Assembly: GCA_013397795.1 (NCBI GenBank)
Contig: VZTJ01005670.1
Coordinates: 1,866,229 to 1,930,228 of the forward strand
Source of the DNA: Orthonyx spaldingii
Taxonomy: Eukaryota > Chordata > Aves > Passeriformes > Orthonychidae
Direction of reading: 5' to 3'
Length of the DNA stretch: 64,000 nucleotides
Below are positions 1 to 12,289 of the stretch, piece by piece; position 1 is the stretch's first letter; each line of letters starts with the position of its first letter. Position numbers and translations under genes: made by a program. The notes beneath the pieces were generated by a model, which saw only the letters and a program-made list of their open reading frames with translations, had not been told where the DNA came from and made no database searches.

Positions 1-1383
1 AAAATGTTTCAAAAGTACGGATTTCGTTGCTGCCATTTCCATTATTGATTTTTTTCTCCCATTGGATTTATAAGTTGCTAGATAGAAACGTAAGAGGATG
101 TCACATTATTAAAAAAAAGAGAGAATTAAGTCAATTCCCTTCAAGAGCCTTTCATTCTTAGTTAATGCCCAGGTTAAGACTCATCTTGTTTTCATACAGA
201 ACATGATCCAACCATTTTTTCCTTCAGTTAATCTGCTACTTTCCATTAGCTCCTTAGAGTAAAATGGTAACATACTAATATTCTTTTGGCTTCATGGCCA
301 AATATGGGTATTTCTCCAGGCTCATTCATTACCATTCATCTAATAGCTGCTTTAAGGTTTATGAGAAAAAGTAAAACCTACCATAGGGATAATCTCAAAT
401 ATGGCAAGCAGCTTTTGCCAAATGGTTCACAGCAGCTCTGCAATTATCTTATTGCTTTATTTCTCAGAAGGGAAATGCTCTTTCCTCAAGCTTTTGCTGT
501 AAAAACTGTGGAACTCTAAAAAAAAAATTATTTCTATTTTAAAGGTCTGATTTCACATGAAAATTATATGCATTGCAAATGTTTTCTTGGCAATTTACTT
601 GTCATAAATGCCTATTGTACTGAAAAACTCTACAGGGAATTGGATGTATTTATTCTGCATGTGCTTAGGAATTTGTAAAAAAGACACAATGACAATAAAA
701 ATAGAAATATTATGACTCTTTGAAAAGCCCTAGATACAGAGATTGTTTTCAACTCAAATGAAGCTTTCTGAGGTCTGAGTGTAAACCAGGCTTCCTAGCA
801 GGGATTAGGTACATGCTATTGTACTTTCGTAATGAGGAGAGCACCGAACCAAACAAAAATATTGTGCAGTATTGACAGAAGACATTCAGGGCTGATGCAC
901 ATAAAATAATGCAGCAAATAACACATAAGGCTCAAGAGACTGCTGTGTTTGGGGCATTATTATTCTGAATGCAAAGCTTAGCTTTGTTGTTTAAAAAGTA
1001 GTCAGAAAAGAGTTGCAGTGGCACAAGCTCTGCTCCAGTTCAAAGCCTACACCCAGAAAGAGGTCCTTGGAAAGTCCTTCCCCGCTTTTTAGGGAAATGT
1101 GCCCAAGGGGCAGTGGCTCTAGCATAAAATCTGAAATAACTTGATTTTCACTTTTTTGCTGAAGTGAGCCTGAGTCCAGCCCTCAGCCAGGCTCATCAGT
1201 CAGTATTTTCAGATGCCTGGGGGAAGCACAGCAGGCTTTGAAGTGGAGAGTCCTTCCAAGCACTAGCAGGGCAGAAATAGAAATATTTTCACCCAAGGTT
1301 GGTGAAAACTCTTCCAATGGATTGCTTTTGCAACTGTCTGTCATTGAAAGACTCTTAGTTTTTAATTGTAAAATTATTAGCTG
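1..1383. other. unique non-coding DNA, no gene seen
   Basis: The stretch is AT-rich with frequent stops in all frames. The longest open frames are under 80 codons and do not look like any protein I know. I see no repeat, RNA gene or promoter-like element I can defend. Confidence 0.7.
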
Positions 1384-1545
1384 GATGGAACGTGCTGCCT
1401 GGAAAGGTGGTGAGGTCAACATCCCTGGCAGTATTTAAAAGTCATATAGATGTGATACTTAGTGACAGGGTTCACTGGTGGCCTTGGCAGTGCTGGGTTA
1501 ATGGTTGGATTTGATAATCTTAAAGGTTTTTTCAATATACATGAG
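1384..1545 (+). mobile_element. CR1 LINE, 5'-truncated 3' end
   Basis: The segment reads like the last part of an avian CR1 element in forward orientation. It starts with a diverged GAACGTGCTGCCTGGAAAGG block, continues through the ACATCCCTGGCAGTATTTAAAA block (the end of CR1 ORF2) and the GGTTGGATTTGATAATCTTAAA block, and stops just after TTTTTTCAATATA. The usual terminal ATTCTATGA repeats are missing or mutated. CR1 copies are normally cut short at the 5' end by incomplete reverse transcription, which fits. Several substitutions and stops show that it is old and inactive. The 5' edge is approximate. Confidence 0.9.
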
Positions 1546-4500
1546 TCTGTCACTCCAATGCAGTTGTTCACAACAAACTCCATTACTGTGTGGAGAGAGG
1601 CAGGGGGAAGGTGGTTGCAGGTGCACTCACAGGAGTGCACTGGTTTCTACTGTGTTTCCTTTTCTAAATGCTAAAAATTGGGGGTTTTCCTCCATATAAT
1701 CTTGGGAGCGTTCCATTTCCTTAGGAGGAAGCAAAGGCACACAAATGGAGTTCATAAGTGGTATTACTATTATTTGCTTGAGAATTTTTCAGAAAAAATG
1801 CTAGAAGCTGTCAGTTCACTAAAACTAATCATTTTTCTTCAGAAAACAGTTTTCTGGGAAATGTATTGTAATAAATTATTTCATTTAAATGTATAATTAT
1901 GATGTTTTCTGTGTGGAATGTACTAAGAGGTTTAAGGTCAAAATTAAACTTTCAGTTAGGAAATAATTTTGAGGGTTTTGTCTGTCCAGCCTTTTTGGGA
2001 TTGTGGATTTCCTCTTTCAACATAAAAACATATGGGACTGGAAAACCTTTACCTGTCAGAGCTTATCTGCTGCAGATTGTTAGACAGAAAGAAAATTTAA
2101 TTAGAAGCAAATCATGTCAGATGTTCCTTCCCCAAGATTTCTGTGCCACACATACAGTTCAAAAAGGCTATTTTCATTAAAACTCTAGCAAGGAGAGGAT
2201 TATAGTATGGCCAGAGTTGTTCAAGAAATCCTTAATGGCGTCAGAAAATACCCCCAGGTATTGCTGGTACATCAGAGCTGTTGTGCCATCTCTGGTAGAC
2301 AGCGGCTGAGCTCAGTCAGCTGGTGACTCTGGTTTGTTCTCTCACATGCACGGTGTCACTGGAGAACTTCTTGGAAAAACTGTGCCCGCTGCATGCAGGG
2401 AAGCTCCTGGAGTCAGGAGAGACTCTGCACACCTGGGTGCTGGGGTTAGTGCTAAGCTTGGGCTGCCTTGAGCCCCTGTGTGAGCTCTTGCTGAGCTGGG
2501 ACTCTGCACGGGCCTGTGGGCAGGAGGGCTCTGCTGAGGCTGCCTTGGGGAATGGGCCCTTCCTTGGGAAACTGCCTTCAGTGCTGGGAGAACCCTCAAA
2601 CAGACAAGGGCTAGATGAACATCTTCCTGGCACAGGGGTTATGCTCTGCTATGGACCTGCATTTAGCTTTCTGAACATGAGGATCAAATGAGAGTTATTT
2701 CCTCTTCCCCTTGGGGCAGTAGCACTTGCTGGGAAGAGCTGAGCCAGGTGCTGGGTGGATGCAAGCTGTGCAGCTTCCCTGCACTTCCAGCACGAGTGCT
2801 GAAGGATTTATCTGCTTACACTGGGGAATGGTCTGAGTAAAAGCAGTAAAAAACCCAGGCTTGCCGATGTCTGCAGTGGGATCACACCTGGGCCGTTTTG
2901 TGTTAGAGGAGGAGGGAATCCTCAGCTGCATGAAGGATTTGGCATAAAAATCTTCAGCTAATTTGATGATACAAGATTACTTAAGTAAAGCTCCCACAGA
3001 GTTCAAGGAGTGCTGAGTTCAAGGTGGCTCCAGCTTGCTCTCTAATTACTTTTATCATTTGTCAGCTGAAGCCACTGCTCAGCCCCCTTCAGCTGAGTTC
3101 TGATGCTGTACCAGGAGTCCTGGGACAAGGCACAAAAGCACTTCCTCCATTAGATAGCACTAGAGAGACTCCTTAGCCCCTGTATTTGGCAACCACGAAA
3201 CAACTGAGCTGGCAATGGGTCTGCTCTGTACTCCTCTCTGCTTAAACAGGCTTGAGAGAAGCAATACCTGGATCTAATAAACCATGTAAATGTTGCTCCT
3301 GCAAAGGCTCTTCCCAGAAAGACATGATGTGCAGTGCCATGCAGCAGGCTCGTGCCTAAGCCTCGTGGAGGAGACCCAAATTAAATCATATCTCCAGAAG
3401 CTGCCGTTCCCTAGATACCAATAGGAAAATAATCCATTTCTAAAGATAAATTCTCCTCATACATCAAAAGTAGAGTACATCAAATGCTGCAAGAAGGGAA
3501 AAAAATAGTAGCTATAGGGATGGTTTCAGAAATTTCTGAGTGTGTAGAGGAAACCCAGAGCTGTTAGCATATTTTTTTACCTTTTTGACAGCGAGTAAAT
3601 GTTCTGTGGCAGACAAATCTGCAGGATATAAAATTTTATGATGTGCTGTAACCATACTGGTTATATATCTATACACTACTGGCAGGCTATCAAAAGACAC
3701 ACATTTTCAGCGTTTCTGAATGTGACTTGAAAGCAGCTTGACTTCTGTAATCATAAACACTGACAAGTGTACTCTGCCTACATGGACCAGATGATGTCTC
3801 TCTTCATATTAGCGTGGTGGTGTTGTGCAAGCAGTCCGGTGAGATCAAAATTAACTGAGAAACAAAGGGAATTTTCTGTCTTGTCTAAATATTGGTTACA
3901 AACCAATTTGCCTGTAAAAGGAAACTGCTGCTCCTGTTCTCTATCCTATTAAGTTAGGGCTCAAAATAACAGTAAGTAGTGCTGGCAATTATTCCTTTTC
4001 CATTCTGTGCATTTTAGTAATGTGGAACCAAACTCTCTTATTTATCGTAAGATAATCCCTAATGGAGGGGTACTGCTGACCATGGAGGCAATGATAGCTA
4101 ATTGCAGACTTAAAATATCTTTCTTCATGTGTGTACATTTCATGGTTATAAGAACTCTGATGAGTCTATATAGTGCACAGCTGCCCTGTATCCTCTCCAA
4201 GCCACCAGTCACACACAAGTGCATAAACCAGGTGCAAGCATACCCTTTAAAAACACCTCCCCTTTTTAGCTCCTATTCCTACCTTCTAGAAATTATGCAT
4301 GTGGTTTCTAGCTCAGCTGAAAACCAGGAGTAATTAATGGTTTCATTTGGGTTTTTTTTATGCAAAGGTATTACAGCCAGGTAGAAGTTACCATAATGAA
4401 TGCATGATGAAAAATCAAAACCAAGCATACCAAGTTAACAAAATCCAGTTGTATTTTTGGGCTCTCTTCTTTTACAAAGGCAGTACATTGGTGTATGTGT

Positions 4501-5880
4501 ACCTAATTACCACATTGAAGAACAGAATTGAAAGCAGGTGAAAGTAAATGCAAATAATTTGGCTCTAATATTGTCAGGACCTTCATCATTAATGTAAAAT
4601 ATCCTTGTTCTGGCTACTGTCACCTGATCTGATGAAAAGCTGTTCTGTCATGGTCACGTGCAAAAATTTCTCTGTGCAGCAACCTGGGGGTCATTGGTAA
4701 AAGAAGATAGAAAAGGCAATACAAAGCTGAAAAATTAATTTTCATATTGAAAATACGCTTTATACTATAGGTAGAACAAAATTAAGTCCCCAGGGAAAAG
4801 CCACAAAGTACAGTAATTAAATGAAAATACACAACTTAATGGAAATGACCACTCAGTTAAAGGATTTGACAGTGATCCGTGGTTCTGGTGTTTTACTTTC
4901 AGGCATTTGGATTTTCACATTTTTAGTCTGTGCTCTTTAGTTTGCTGTTAATGTAAAAATGCATTAGGTAATCCTTTCTAATGCTTGCAAATCAAGGAAA
5001 ATTTGAAGATGAAAGCAGAGCTCTTCCCGGGTAGCTTTTGTCTAAGTGTTCTTAGCAGTAGAGGTTCTTAGCTATAATATACTGCCCATGAATCAAAGAG
5101 AATAATTTCACTACAACCAGAGGAAAGACTTGTGGATGTCTGTTATTTAAGAGGCAACAAATAATGGATGATGTGGAAAATATTGAACGTTAAATGTTCT
5201 CTTGCTGCTGACTTACACAGTGCTTTAATGTTACTAGATGGTTGATAGGACTGAAACTAAGAAAAAAGGATCAGGAGGATATTCCAAAGTTCAGGGAAGA
5301 ATAGACTGCAGGATAATTTTAGAGAAATCAGAGGTATTAAAGTCAACCCAAAAAAAAGCGAATTTGCAGCAGAGCCCTCAAGGAACTGGCTGAGGTATCT
5401 TGAGGGGCAAAAGAGACAAAGTAGAGAAAAGCAGATCTGGCATCTATATTTAAAATAAATTAACTACTTTCTCGTATTGTGCAACTTGTCACCTGGCTTG
5501 AATATCTAGAAAGATATCACAATATTAAATAACAGCTTTGCAAGCATCAGGAGACTCACAAAGTTGTGGGAACACCCTAGAGGGATGCCAGATTGGATAA
5601 GCCTAGTTTAATTTGCAAGCAAACTGGTTTGATGGTGGGAGGCCACAGATAAGATATGTCTTGATACTGCCCTAAACTTATGAAAAGTAAACTAGCAAAG
5701 ATAATATAAATCAGATGTGTTCAGCTGTCATCCCAAGAAAATAGTTCAAGAAGATGTTTCCTTGCTTTGTCGTCATTGTACTGCAGGCCAGATGCCATAG
5801 AGGGGTCAGCATGCTAAGAAAGTTTCTTTCCTGCTGCTGGCCAGAATGACAGCACCACATTCAGTGCTCCTCTGACTCCC
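1546..5880. other. unique non-coding DNA with a GC-richer island
   Basis: I see no gene or recognisable repeat. Between about 2300 and 2640 the sequence is richer in G+C and open in several frames on both strands (up to 122 codons), but the translations are low in charged residues, lack known motifs and have no convincing splice sites, so I read this as compositional. The rest is AT-rich with dense stop codons. Confidence 0.6.
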
Positions 5881-6260
5881 AGAACACAGACCTGTTGGCT
5901 GGTTTTGCCAGGTACATCATCCACTCCCTCAGATTTTCCCTTCAGCTCCCTGGTTCAGGATCTCGGCCACGTCAGACTTGCTGTGGGCAGGGCTGCAGGA
6001 AGCAGTGGGCTCTCCTAATATCACTGCCTAGAGCCTGGTGCAGGGGCCACCAGAACAAAAGCCAGACTGAGGACTGTCTCACGCTCCCCGTGACACATCC
6101 CCGGTGGCACAGGCAGGGGGTGTGGGCTCCTGTGGCTATGGGAATGAAGCCTGCCCCTGTGAAAAACCTAATCTCCGTAGTGGATACGTGGGGAAGGGCT
6201 TGTTGGGATCATTACTGGCAAATTTCTCCACCACTGATACTGGAAACAGCTCAGTGAAAG
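5881..6260. other. GC-richer island, no gene assigned
   Basis: This block is clearly richer in G+C than its surroundings and carries a 120-codon plus-strand open frame (5895-6257). The translation is Arg/Gln/Trp-rich and resembles no family I know, and I see no strong splice sites. It could be an old degraded repeat, a regulatory island or chance. Confidence 0.4.
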
Positions 6261-9051
6261 GAACACAATGCTTTCCAGAGAGAAAAATACAGAGTGCACC
6301 AAGACATTCAGTGTACCAATTTTCAGCACACTTTCTGCATAATTAGCATGTTATTAGCAAAAATAACTAGAAGGCACATTTAGAAATCTTTTTTGCTTGG
6401 GGCTCTTCAGTATACACAACTGAAATACCATGACAGATTTTAAACAGCAACTGCTATTTATGCTGGTACTAAAAAACCTCCTGAAGTGAATTTTTCTTTA
6501 AGCTTCTGAGCTTAAACCTCGACTACACACTCTCCCTGTGATATACCTGTGGATCCTTAGCATTAACTTAGTCAGGAATGCTGTGTTTAGCCTTTCCTCA
6601 AAGTCAAGTCAGAATCTACCATGAAAAACTCTGTGCAGTTGAATGCATTAGTATTCCATAGGTGAAGTCAGTATATACCTGTACACTGACTTCTATTTTG
6701 AATCAATTTTATAGCCTTAAATGATTAGTGCCTGAAATAAATGATTGAATATGCCTTGAGAGAAAATGTGTGATGAATAAAAAGATGACAAATGCAGAGA
6801 CCTGGAGCAGATTGATCTTGTTAAAAATAATGGCTAGAGTGACAATGAGGTAAAAATCTGAATTTTCATTTTCAATTAACAGATTTACTATGACAGAGTT
6901 TTTCTGGAATGTTTAAAATCTCTTCTAGTATAGTGCTGTATCTTGTACCTCTTCTCTGCTCCTCCTTTCATCTGTAAAAAGTTGCACATGTACACTGGAG
7001 CTGCTCACAGTTAACAAAAATTTATGACAAATGTTCCCTGTTGAAAAGGGACTACATTGACCTACCCATGGCTAACTCTTACACTGTAAAATCATTCCAC
7101 TCACCTGTGATTTAAAAAGATGACCTAGGAATGGAACTGAAATCCTTAGGAGTGCTATTAGATTATGTATATGTGGCAGGGCAGACAGTAGCATCTGCTC
7201 AAACCTAGCACTGGTTTTAAGCATTTATTTCTTGTGAGACCTCAGCAATATTGTATAATTAATAAATAGAGCAATTTCTCTCCTAACTCTGTGGGAAATA
7301 ATACCCTGTAACTGAAAAAGGATCACCTTTTTAGACTCACTGAGCAGAACCTGAGGAAAACAGCGTCTCCTGCCTCCTTTGGACTGGAAAATATTTCCAC
7401 CTTTTTTTGTAAGAGTCCTTATTTGTCTGGACATTCATATGGTTAAGTATATTGCTGAAAAAGCACACACCTTACACAATCCTTGTGCAGGGGACCATAA
7501 AAATGTCTAAGCCCTTTACTGTGCTGCTGGAATAGCATTCAACAGCTTTTCTACTCCTGACAAGCTGACCCAGTGATTCCAAGGCTTGTGTATTTTTACC
7601 GATACCTCAGGATTTTTTAGCTTCTATATTTTTCATATAATACTGGAGCTGCTGTTCTCACATCTTAGACAAAACAATTCCTCTCTAGACCTGAAACTCA
7701 AGGACACCATACTGTATTGGGCCCCAAAATATGTAAAGAGCAGAGAACTGGGGAGGAGCAAGCTTGGGATAGATGACTTCATTACCTGAGGTTATAATTG
7801 GAGGTCTAACCCCGATATGCAAATGGACCAAAAGCTATAAAGCATGAAAAACCTGTGGCTGGTCTCTGACTGCCCTGAATGTACCTTGAAGGCCCTTCAA
7901 TAAAGAACTGCTTGTTATTCTCTTAATTTTGTCTAGACTCTGTTCTAGGTAGTCCCAAGAAAAGGCATCATTACTTTCCAGATAGATAGAAAAGGCAATT
8001 TCAAATGTATTAAATAAACAAAAACCTCTATTTTGGAAGGACTTATTAAAAAAAAAAGTTACTTGATCAACAGTAGACCTCTTCTTACAACTTTCCGCAA
8101 AACTGACACACCCTATTAAAGAAAACAACCAGCAGTCACCTTTATAAACCTTGGATCCCTCTGTGTGGGGGCCTTATGATTTTATCTGCCAGGGGTTCAG
8201 ACCAGTGCAGTTCACTAAAGACAGATTGTTTCCATGGAGGATGAATCTCCTTGAATTTAGCCTTATGTCAGTAAAAATGGTTTCCATAGGCTGTCATTGC
8301 TGGTGTGCTGCTGACCCAGTCCCTGAAGTGCAGACCCCACTGCATTGTGCTTCCTGCCCTGCAGTGAGGCAGCTGGGACAAAGCAGACTTGGTATTTTTG
8401 TCAAAACTGTAATAAGCACGGGCCATATTTGGAAGGTGCACATGCCAAGGCCCAGAGCAATAGGGACACCAGCAGAAGGCAGGTGTGTCTGACAAATGCT
8501 GCAAGACGTAGCCTTGAATGCAACAACAAATCTCCCTTCTGTAATTTGCCTTAAAAATTACACAGCTGAAGCTCATTCTCTCTCTTTCTTATTAAAGTAG
8601 GTGTTTTGTATAAAGCACAAATTAATTCACTCTTTATTAGTAATTTTCAAAGGACTTTGCCTTTTCCTGCAAAAGCAAATCCTATACTTTATCCACTTAG
8701 ACTACTATGATACTTGCAGCCTTTCCCATATGCTGTTAGCTGCTCATTTATCTTGCACTAGTGATAGCCTTTTTAGCTGACCTGTGGGGTGACTTTAGCT
8801 GAACAGAATGTAAAACAGGAGCTGATAAAGAGCATTTTTTACATCTGAAGGTCATAAATATTGAACAGATTCCCTGTCATGCTTGTAAAGAAGAGTGTCA
8901 CACCTCTTTTGGTTTTGCAAGTCAGTCTTTGAAAAGCAAAGGCCTAGCAGGAGTACTGGGGTATATATAGAATACTTCTTCACACTTCTAAAGGAGTACA
9001 GAACCACTTCTGGAAATTTAATAATAAATACAAACAGTTTGAGCTTTAAAA
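6261..9051. other. unique non-coding DNA, no gene seen
   Basis: AT-rich DNA with short, unrelated open frames (at most 113 codons). I recognise no repeat family, RNA gene or promoter. Confidence 0.65.
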
Positions 9052-9069
9052 TGCTGCATTAATGCAGCA
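9052..9069. repeat. perfect 18-bp palindrome
   Basis: TGCTGCATTAATGCAGCA is its own reverse complement with no central spacer and an AT-rich centre. It may bind a dimeric factor or be coincidental. It is not part of a mobile element I can recognise. Confidence 0.6.
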
Positions 9070-9767
9070 CTAACACTGTAATATCAGACACTCAAAATCA
9101 GAATATTTTAGAAGGTTGGGCTGTTCTAATTGTAATGTGGCTAAGCTGCATATCCCAAATTACATATGGCATATTTTAATAGTAAGAACATATTAAAACT
9201 TACATTTAAAAATCCACTTTCTTTTTCAATATGTGAAGCTTATGTTAATGAGGAGTGAGTAACAAAGGCAGATTTGAAGGTGATCTCTTCAGTGGTTAGA
9301 AATTTTCAAACTCCCCAGTTTCACATCTCCTTTCTTGACCATCAGTTTTTCCATTCTAAAAGCATGCTGGCTGAAATAACCAGTTCTCAGAGGTAATTAG
9401 TTTGCTGTTTAAATTATCTCAAACTCTGAACTGTAGGGTTTTTTTATTTTTCCAAATGAGGTTAAATATGTAGGTTTTGTATATTTTTTTAAAATATACA
9501 TACTTGGAGAATTTGAAGAGCACAAGACAGCTCTATAGCCTTCCTCATCAAAGTGTCCACTGCGAAATAGAAAAAGGGATAATTCCTACTTTTTGTTTGA
9601 GACCAACACTGAAAATTCCCTGTCAAATTGATTATTAAAATGTGTGAGGTATCTTTACTTCCCTCTCTTCACGCAAAAATCAGCATTAGTGAGCACTTCA
9701 GTCCTATTTTGAGGAGCTGTACATCAGACAACATTTCGTGATCCTGATGTGGTCTTTAAACAACATG
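9070..9767. other. unique AT-rich DNA, no gene seen
   Basis: No gene or repeat family was recognised. A small inverted repeat (GTATATTTT and AAAATATAC around TTT) lies near 9479-9499. The edge of the following CR1 is approximate. Confidence 0.6.
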
Positions 9768-10358
9768 CTAACGTGAGGAATATCAGGAATAGTGTGGCCA
9801 GCAGGACCAGGGAAGTAATTTTTCCCTTATACTCGGCACTGGTGAGGCTGCACCTTGAGTGCTGTGTCAAGTTCTGGGCCCCTCGGTTCAGGAAGGACGT
9901 TGAGACACTTGAGCGTGTCCAGAGGAGGGCAATGAGGCTGGTGAAGGGTTTGGAACACAAGCCCTATGAGGAATGTTTGAGGGAGCTGGGGTTGTTTAGC
10001 CTGGAGAAAAGGAGACCCAGAGGTGACCTTATCACTCTCTACAACTCTCTAAAAGGTGGTTGTAGTCAGGTGGCAGTTGGTCTCTTTTTCCAGGCAGCAA
10101 CTGGCAGAACAAGAGGACACAGTCTTAAGCTGCATCAGGGAAAGTACAGGTTGGATATTAGGAAAAAGTTTTTTACAGAAAGAGTGATAAAATATTGGAA
10201 TGGTCTGCCTGGGGATGTGGTGGAGTCACCATCCCTGGACGTGTTTAAAAAGAGATTGGACGTGGTGCTCAGTGGCATGGTTTGGTTTAGTTGAGGTGTT
10301 GGGTCATGGGTTGGACTTGATGATCTTGAAGGTCTTTTCCAACTTGGTGATTCTGTGA
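9768..10358 (+). mobile_element. CR1 LINE, 3' portion with ORF2 C-terminus
   Basis: This is the best-preserved CR1 copy in the window, in forward orientation. It contains hallmark avian CR1 blocks: AGTGTGGCCAGCAGGACCAG, CTTGAGCGTGTCCAGAGGAG, GGGTTGTTTAGCCTGGAGAA, TTGGATATTAGGAAAAAG and CACCATCCCTGGACGTGTTT. The 3' UTR carries TTGGACTTGATGATCTTGAA and TCTTTTCCAACTTGGTGATT. It ends in a single GATTCTGTGA, the terminal CR1 octamer type. The 5' part of ORF2 and all of ORF1 are missing, as usual for this family. It is less diverged than the other copies here, so probably a younger insertion. The upstream edge is judged only from where the CR1 match fades. Confidence 0.95.
9773..10294 (+). pseudogene. 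CR1 ORF2 C-terminal remnant
   Basis: The frame stays open from before the element to a TAG-type stop at about 10294, about 170 codons of CR1 sequence. It corresponds to the region after the reverse-transcriptase palm. Visible CR1-like blocks are SALVRLHLECCVKFWAP, LERVQRRAMRLVKGLEHKPY, LRELGLFSLEKRR, RLDIRKKFFTERVIKYWNGL and VESPSLDVFKKRLD. The endonuclease domain and the catalytic reverse-transcriptase motifs are absent, so it cannot act on its own. An ATG at 9749 lies in flanking DNA and is not a meaningful start. The intact frame suggests modest age, not selection. Confidence 0.85.
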
Positions 10359-11989
10359 GGGTTAGCCTTGACTCCTGATTTTAAAATACCAAACTGAGTC
10401 TTCACACTGACAGTGTGGGCTTTTACTCTGGCTGCATTTGAAAGAAGTTACTTGGGAAAATGTAGACATGGGAGAGATCCCACCGAGTACAGACATTTTG
10501 TCCCTGTGTATCCACTGTCCCACCACGAGTCCCAACCCTTTGGAGACCTCCCCTGAGCCCACAAGGACTGGCACGGGGAATGTGGCACCCCTGCCCACAG
10601 CTCACCCTAAGGCTCTGATTTGTTATCTTCACTAAGTGCCTTAAACTTTTCTTTTAATCTGTAAATATAATTTGTATCTCTTTTGGAGGCTGAATTCAGT
10701 GCAGTTTTAAAGATGCTATTTGGCTTAACTGCTACTTATTGCATTATCTGAAGAAGTACATCACATTTAAATTTCACTTTTTAGGAAGTGCATGCTTTTA
10801 TGTAGATGGAAAAGTGGAAAAGTTGGAGACTATTGAACTCCTATCTGTTTCATCTGCTAAAGAGCTTTAATTAAAATGGGGATCTCATTAGCAGAGACAT
10901 TAACCTATAATTTATTGTTTCATTTTTCCAAATGATTCCTAAAGCATAATAAGTTATCATGTAACATATCCAAACAATTGATAAGGCCAGTCTGTAGTCT
11001 GGCACAGGTTGAATTTTTTAACAGACTTATCAAAAGTCTTTGACATTTTAAAAATTTCTACCTGTTAAAAAGAGTAAGGTTCTTCCCCATTAGAGTGACT
11101 TTTTCATCAATGGCAATGATTGATAGAGAGAGTCTCTTCCTGCTAGAAAATAACTCCATTCACATTCTGAATCTAAATAAGACACTGGAGTCTCAGTTGC
11201 ACACATGTATGTCTTTGCCCACTCTGCACAGACAAAACTGCACAGAAAGTGATGATCCACAGCCAAGGAAGTTTGCTTGCTCCGTCTGTCTGAGCTGTAA
11301 CTCACTTCTGCATCCACACAATTTGCATTCCTGAATTTTAGGCAGCCACTTTGCACATTGTGTTGCAATTGAGTAGTCATATACATTTATGTAACCAAAA
11401 TCTCATATATCTATAAGGGTGTGCTATATCTTGGCCTCAGCCTGTTCATCAGTCAGGGGTTTTTTTCCTGCTGAGGATCTCAGTTGTTACACTCCCAGAA
11501 CCAGCAACTGTCTAGGCAAAAAAGGATTTCTCATTCTTGAAGCTTGCAGAAGAAATAAGTGACAGAAATAAAACTGAAATTAGAAGTGCTTCTTTTTTTA
11601 TCCCTATCAGGAGCAAATTCAGCAATGTAAATGGGCTATAAAATCATAGTTTGTTATTCAGTGAGCAACAAACTTCGATTTAGTTACCTGCACCAGACTG
11701 TTCTCAGTTGTGCATCTCGTCCAATGTCATCTAAGCCTCATGGACCTAAAGGGTCACTGTTATTGAGGGATGTTTGTCCTTTGTTTGCTGAACAATACAA
11801 TATCAAGCAAAGCCACAAGTCCTTTTGTGTCTCTGAGACAAATGCAAGTGTTTGAAGCTCCTGAAACAAAACGAAAATTGGAGCCCCAATGATGTGGTTA
11901 GACTTGAGGAGTTGTGAAGACCTGGAAAATATTGTGGGGCCAGGGCTTTTAGAAGGCTGTTCCTCAGCTGTCAAAATACACAGGGCTTG
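10359..11989. other. unique non-coding DNA, no gene seen
   Basis: Short open frames occur on both strands, including a small GC-richer part at 10440-10635, but none resembles a known protein. No RNA gene or repeat family was recognised. Confidence 0.6.
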
Positions 11990-12289
11990 TCAGGTTTCTA
12001 GAGTACTTTTCCAGCAGCAAGGTTTAAAAGCCATGCCACAGAAGGAATGTGTATGACACAGGAGATTTTTCTTGTCAGAAACTTCTGAATTGAGCTCCCT
12101 GCTTTCCAGCTTCTCATATTCTGTGCCCATGGCTGAGCCCTTGAAGGCAATGTTTGTCACTGACTCCAGCAGGTGGAGGAAGATGGTCCTCACACACTTT
12201 GTGTCTGGGTGCCAGCCTGAAAGGGCAAGTAGAAAATGAGCCATGAGTGCTGGCCTGAAAGGTTCACTCAGCTGTTTCTGCAAGAACAA
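11990..12289 (-). other. protein-like minus-strand ORF, possible exon or relic
   Basis: On the minus strand there is a 99-codon open frame whose middle has a natural-looking amino acid mix, for example LMAHFLLALSGWHPDTKC and LLESVTNIAFKGSAM followed by GTEYEKLESRELNSEVSDKK. A pyrimidine-rich run ending in CAG precedes the segment near 12282, and a better one (CTTGCCCTTTCAG) lies inside it near 12219-12231, so a splice acceptor is possible. I find no good donor GT downstream, and I do not recognise the protein. It may be a relic exon, part of a decayed gene copy, or chance. A 13-of-14 match to the CTCF core (12166-12179 on the plus strand) lies inside it. Confidence 0.25.

Noticed and set aside
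2316..2691. Overlapping 85-122 codon frames on both strands
   Set aside because: G+C-rich composition lowers stop frequency; translations conflict, have no known motif and no convincing splice sites.
12166..12179. CCAGCAGGTGGAGG as a CTCF site
   Set aside because: Close to the core consensus, but one key position differs and single core matches are frequent; mentioned only within the ORF entry.
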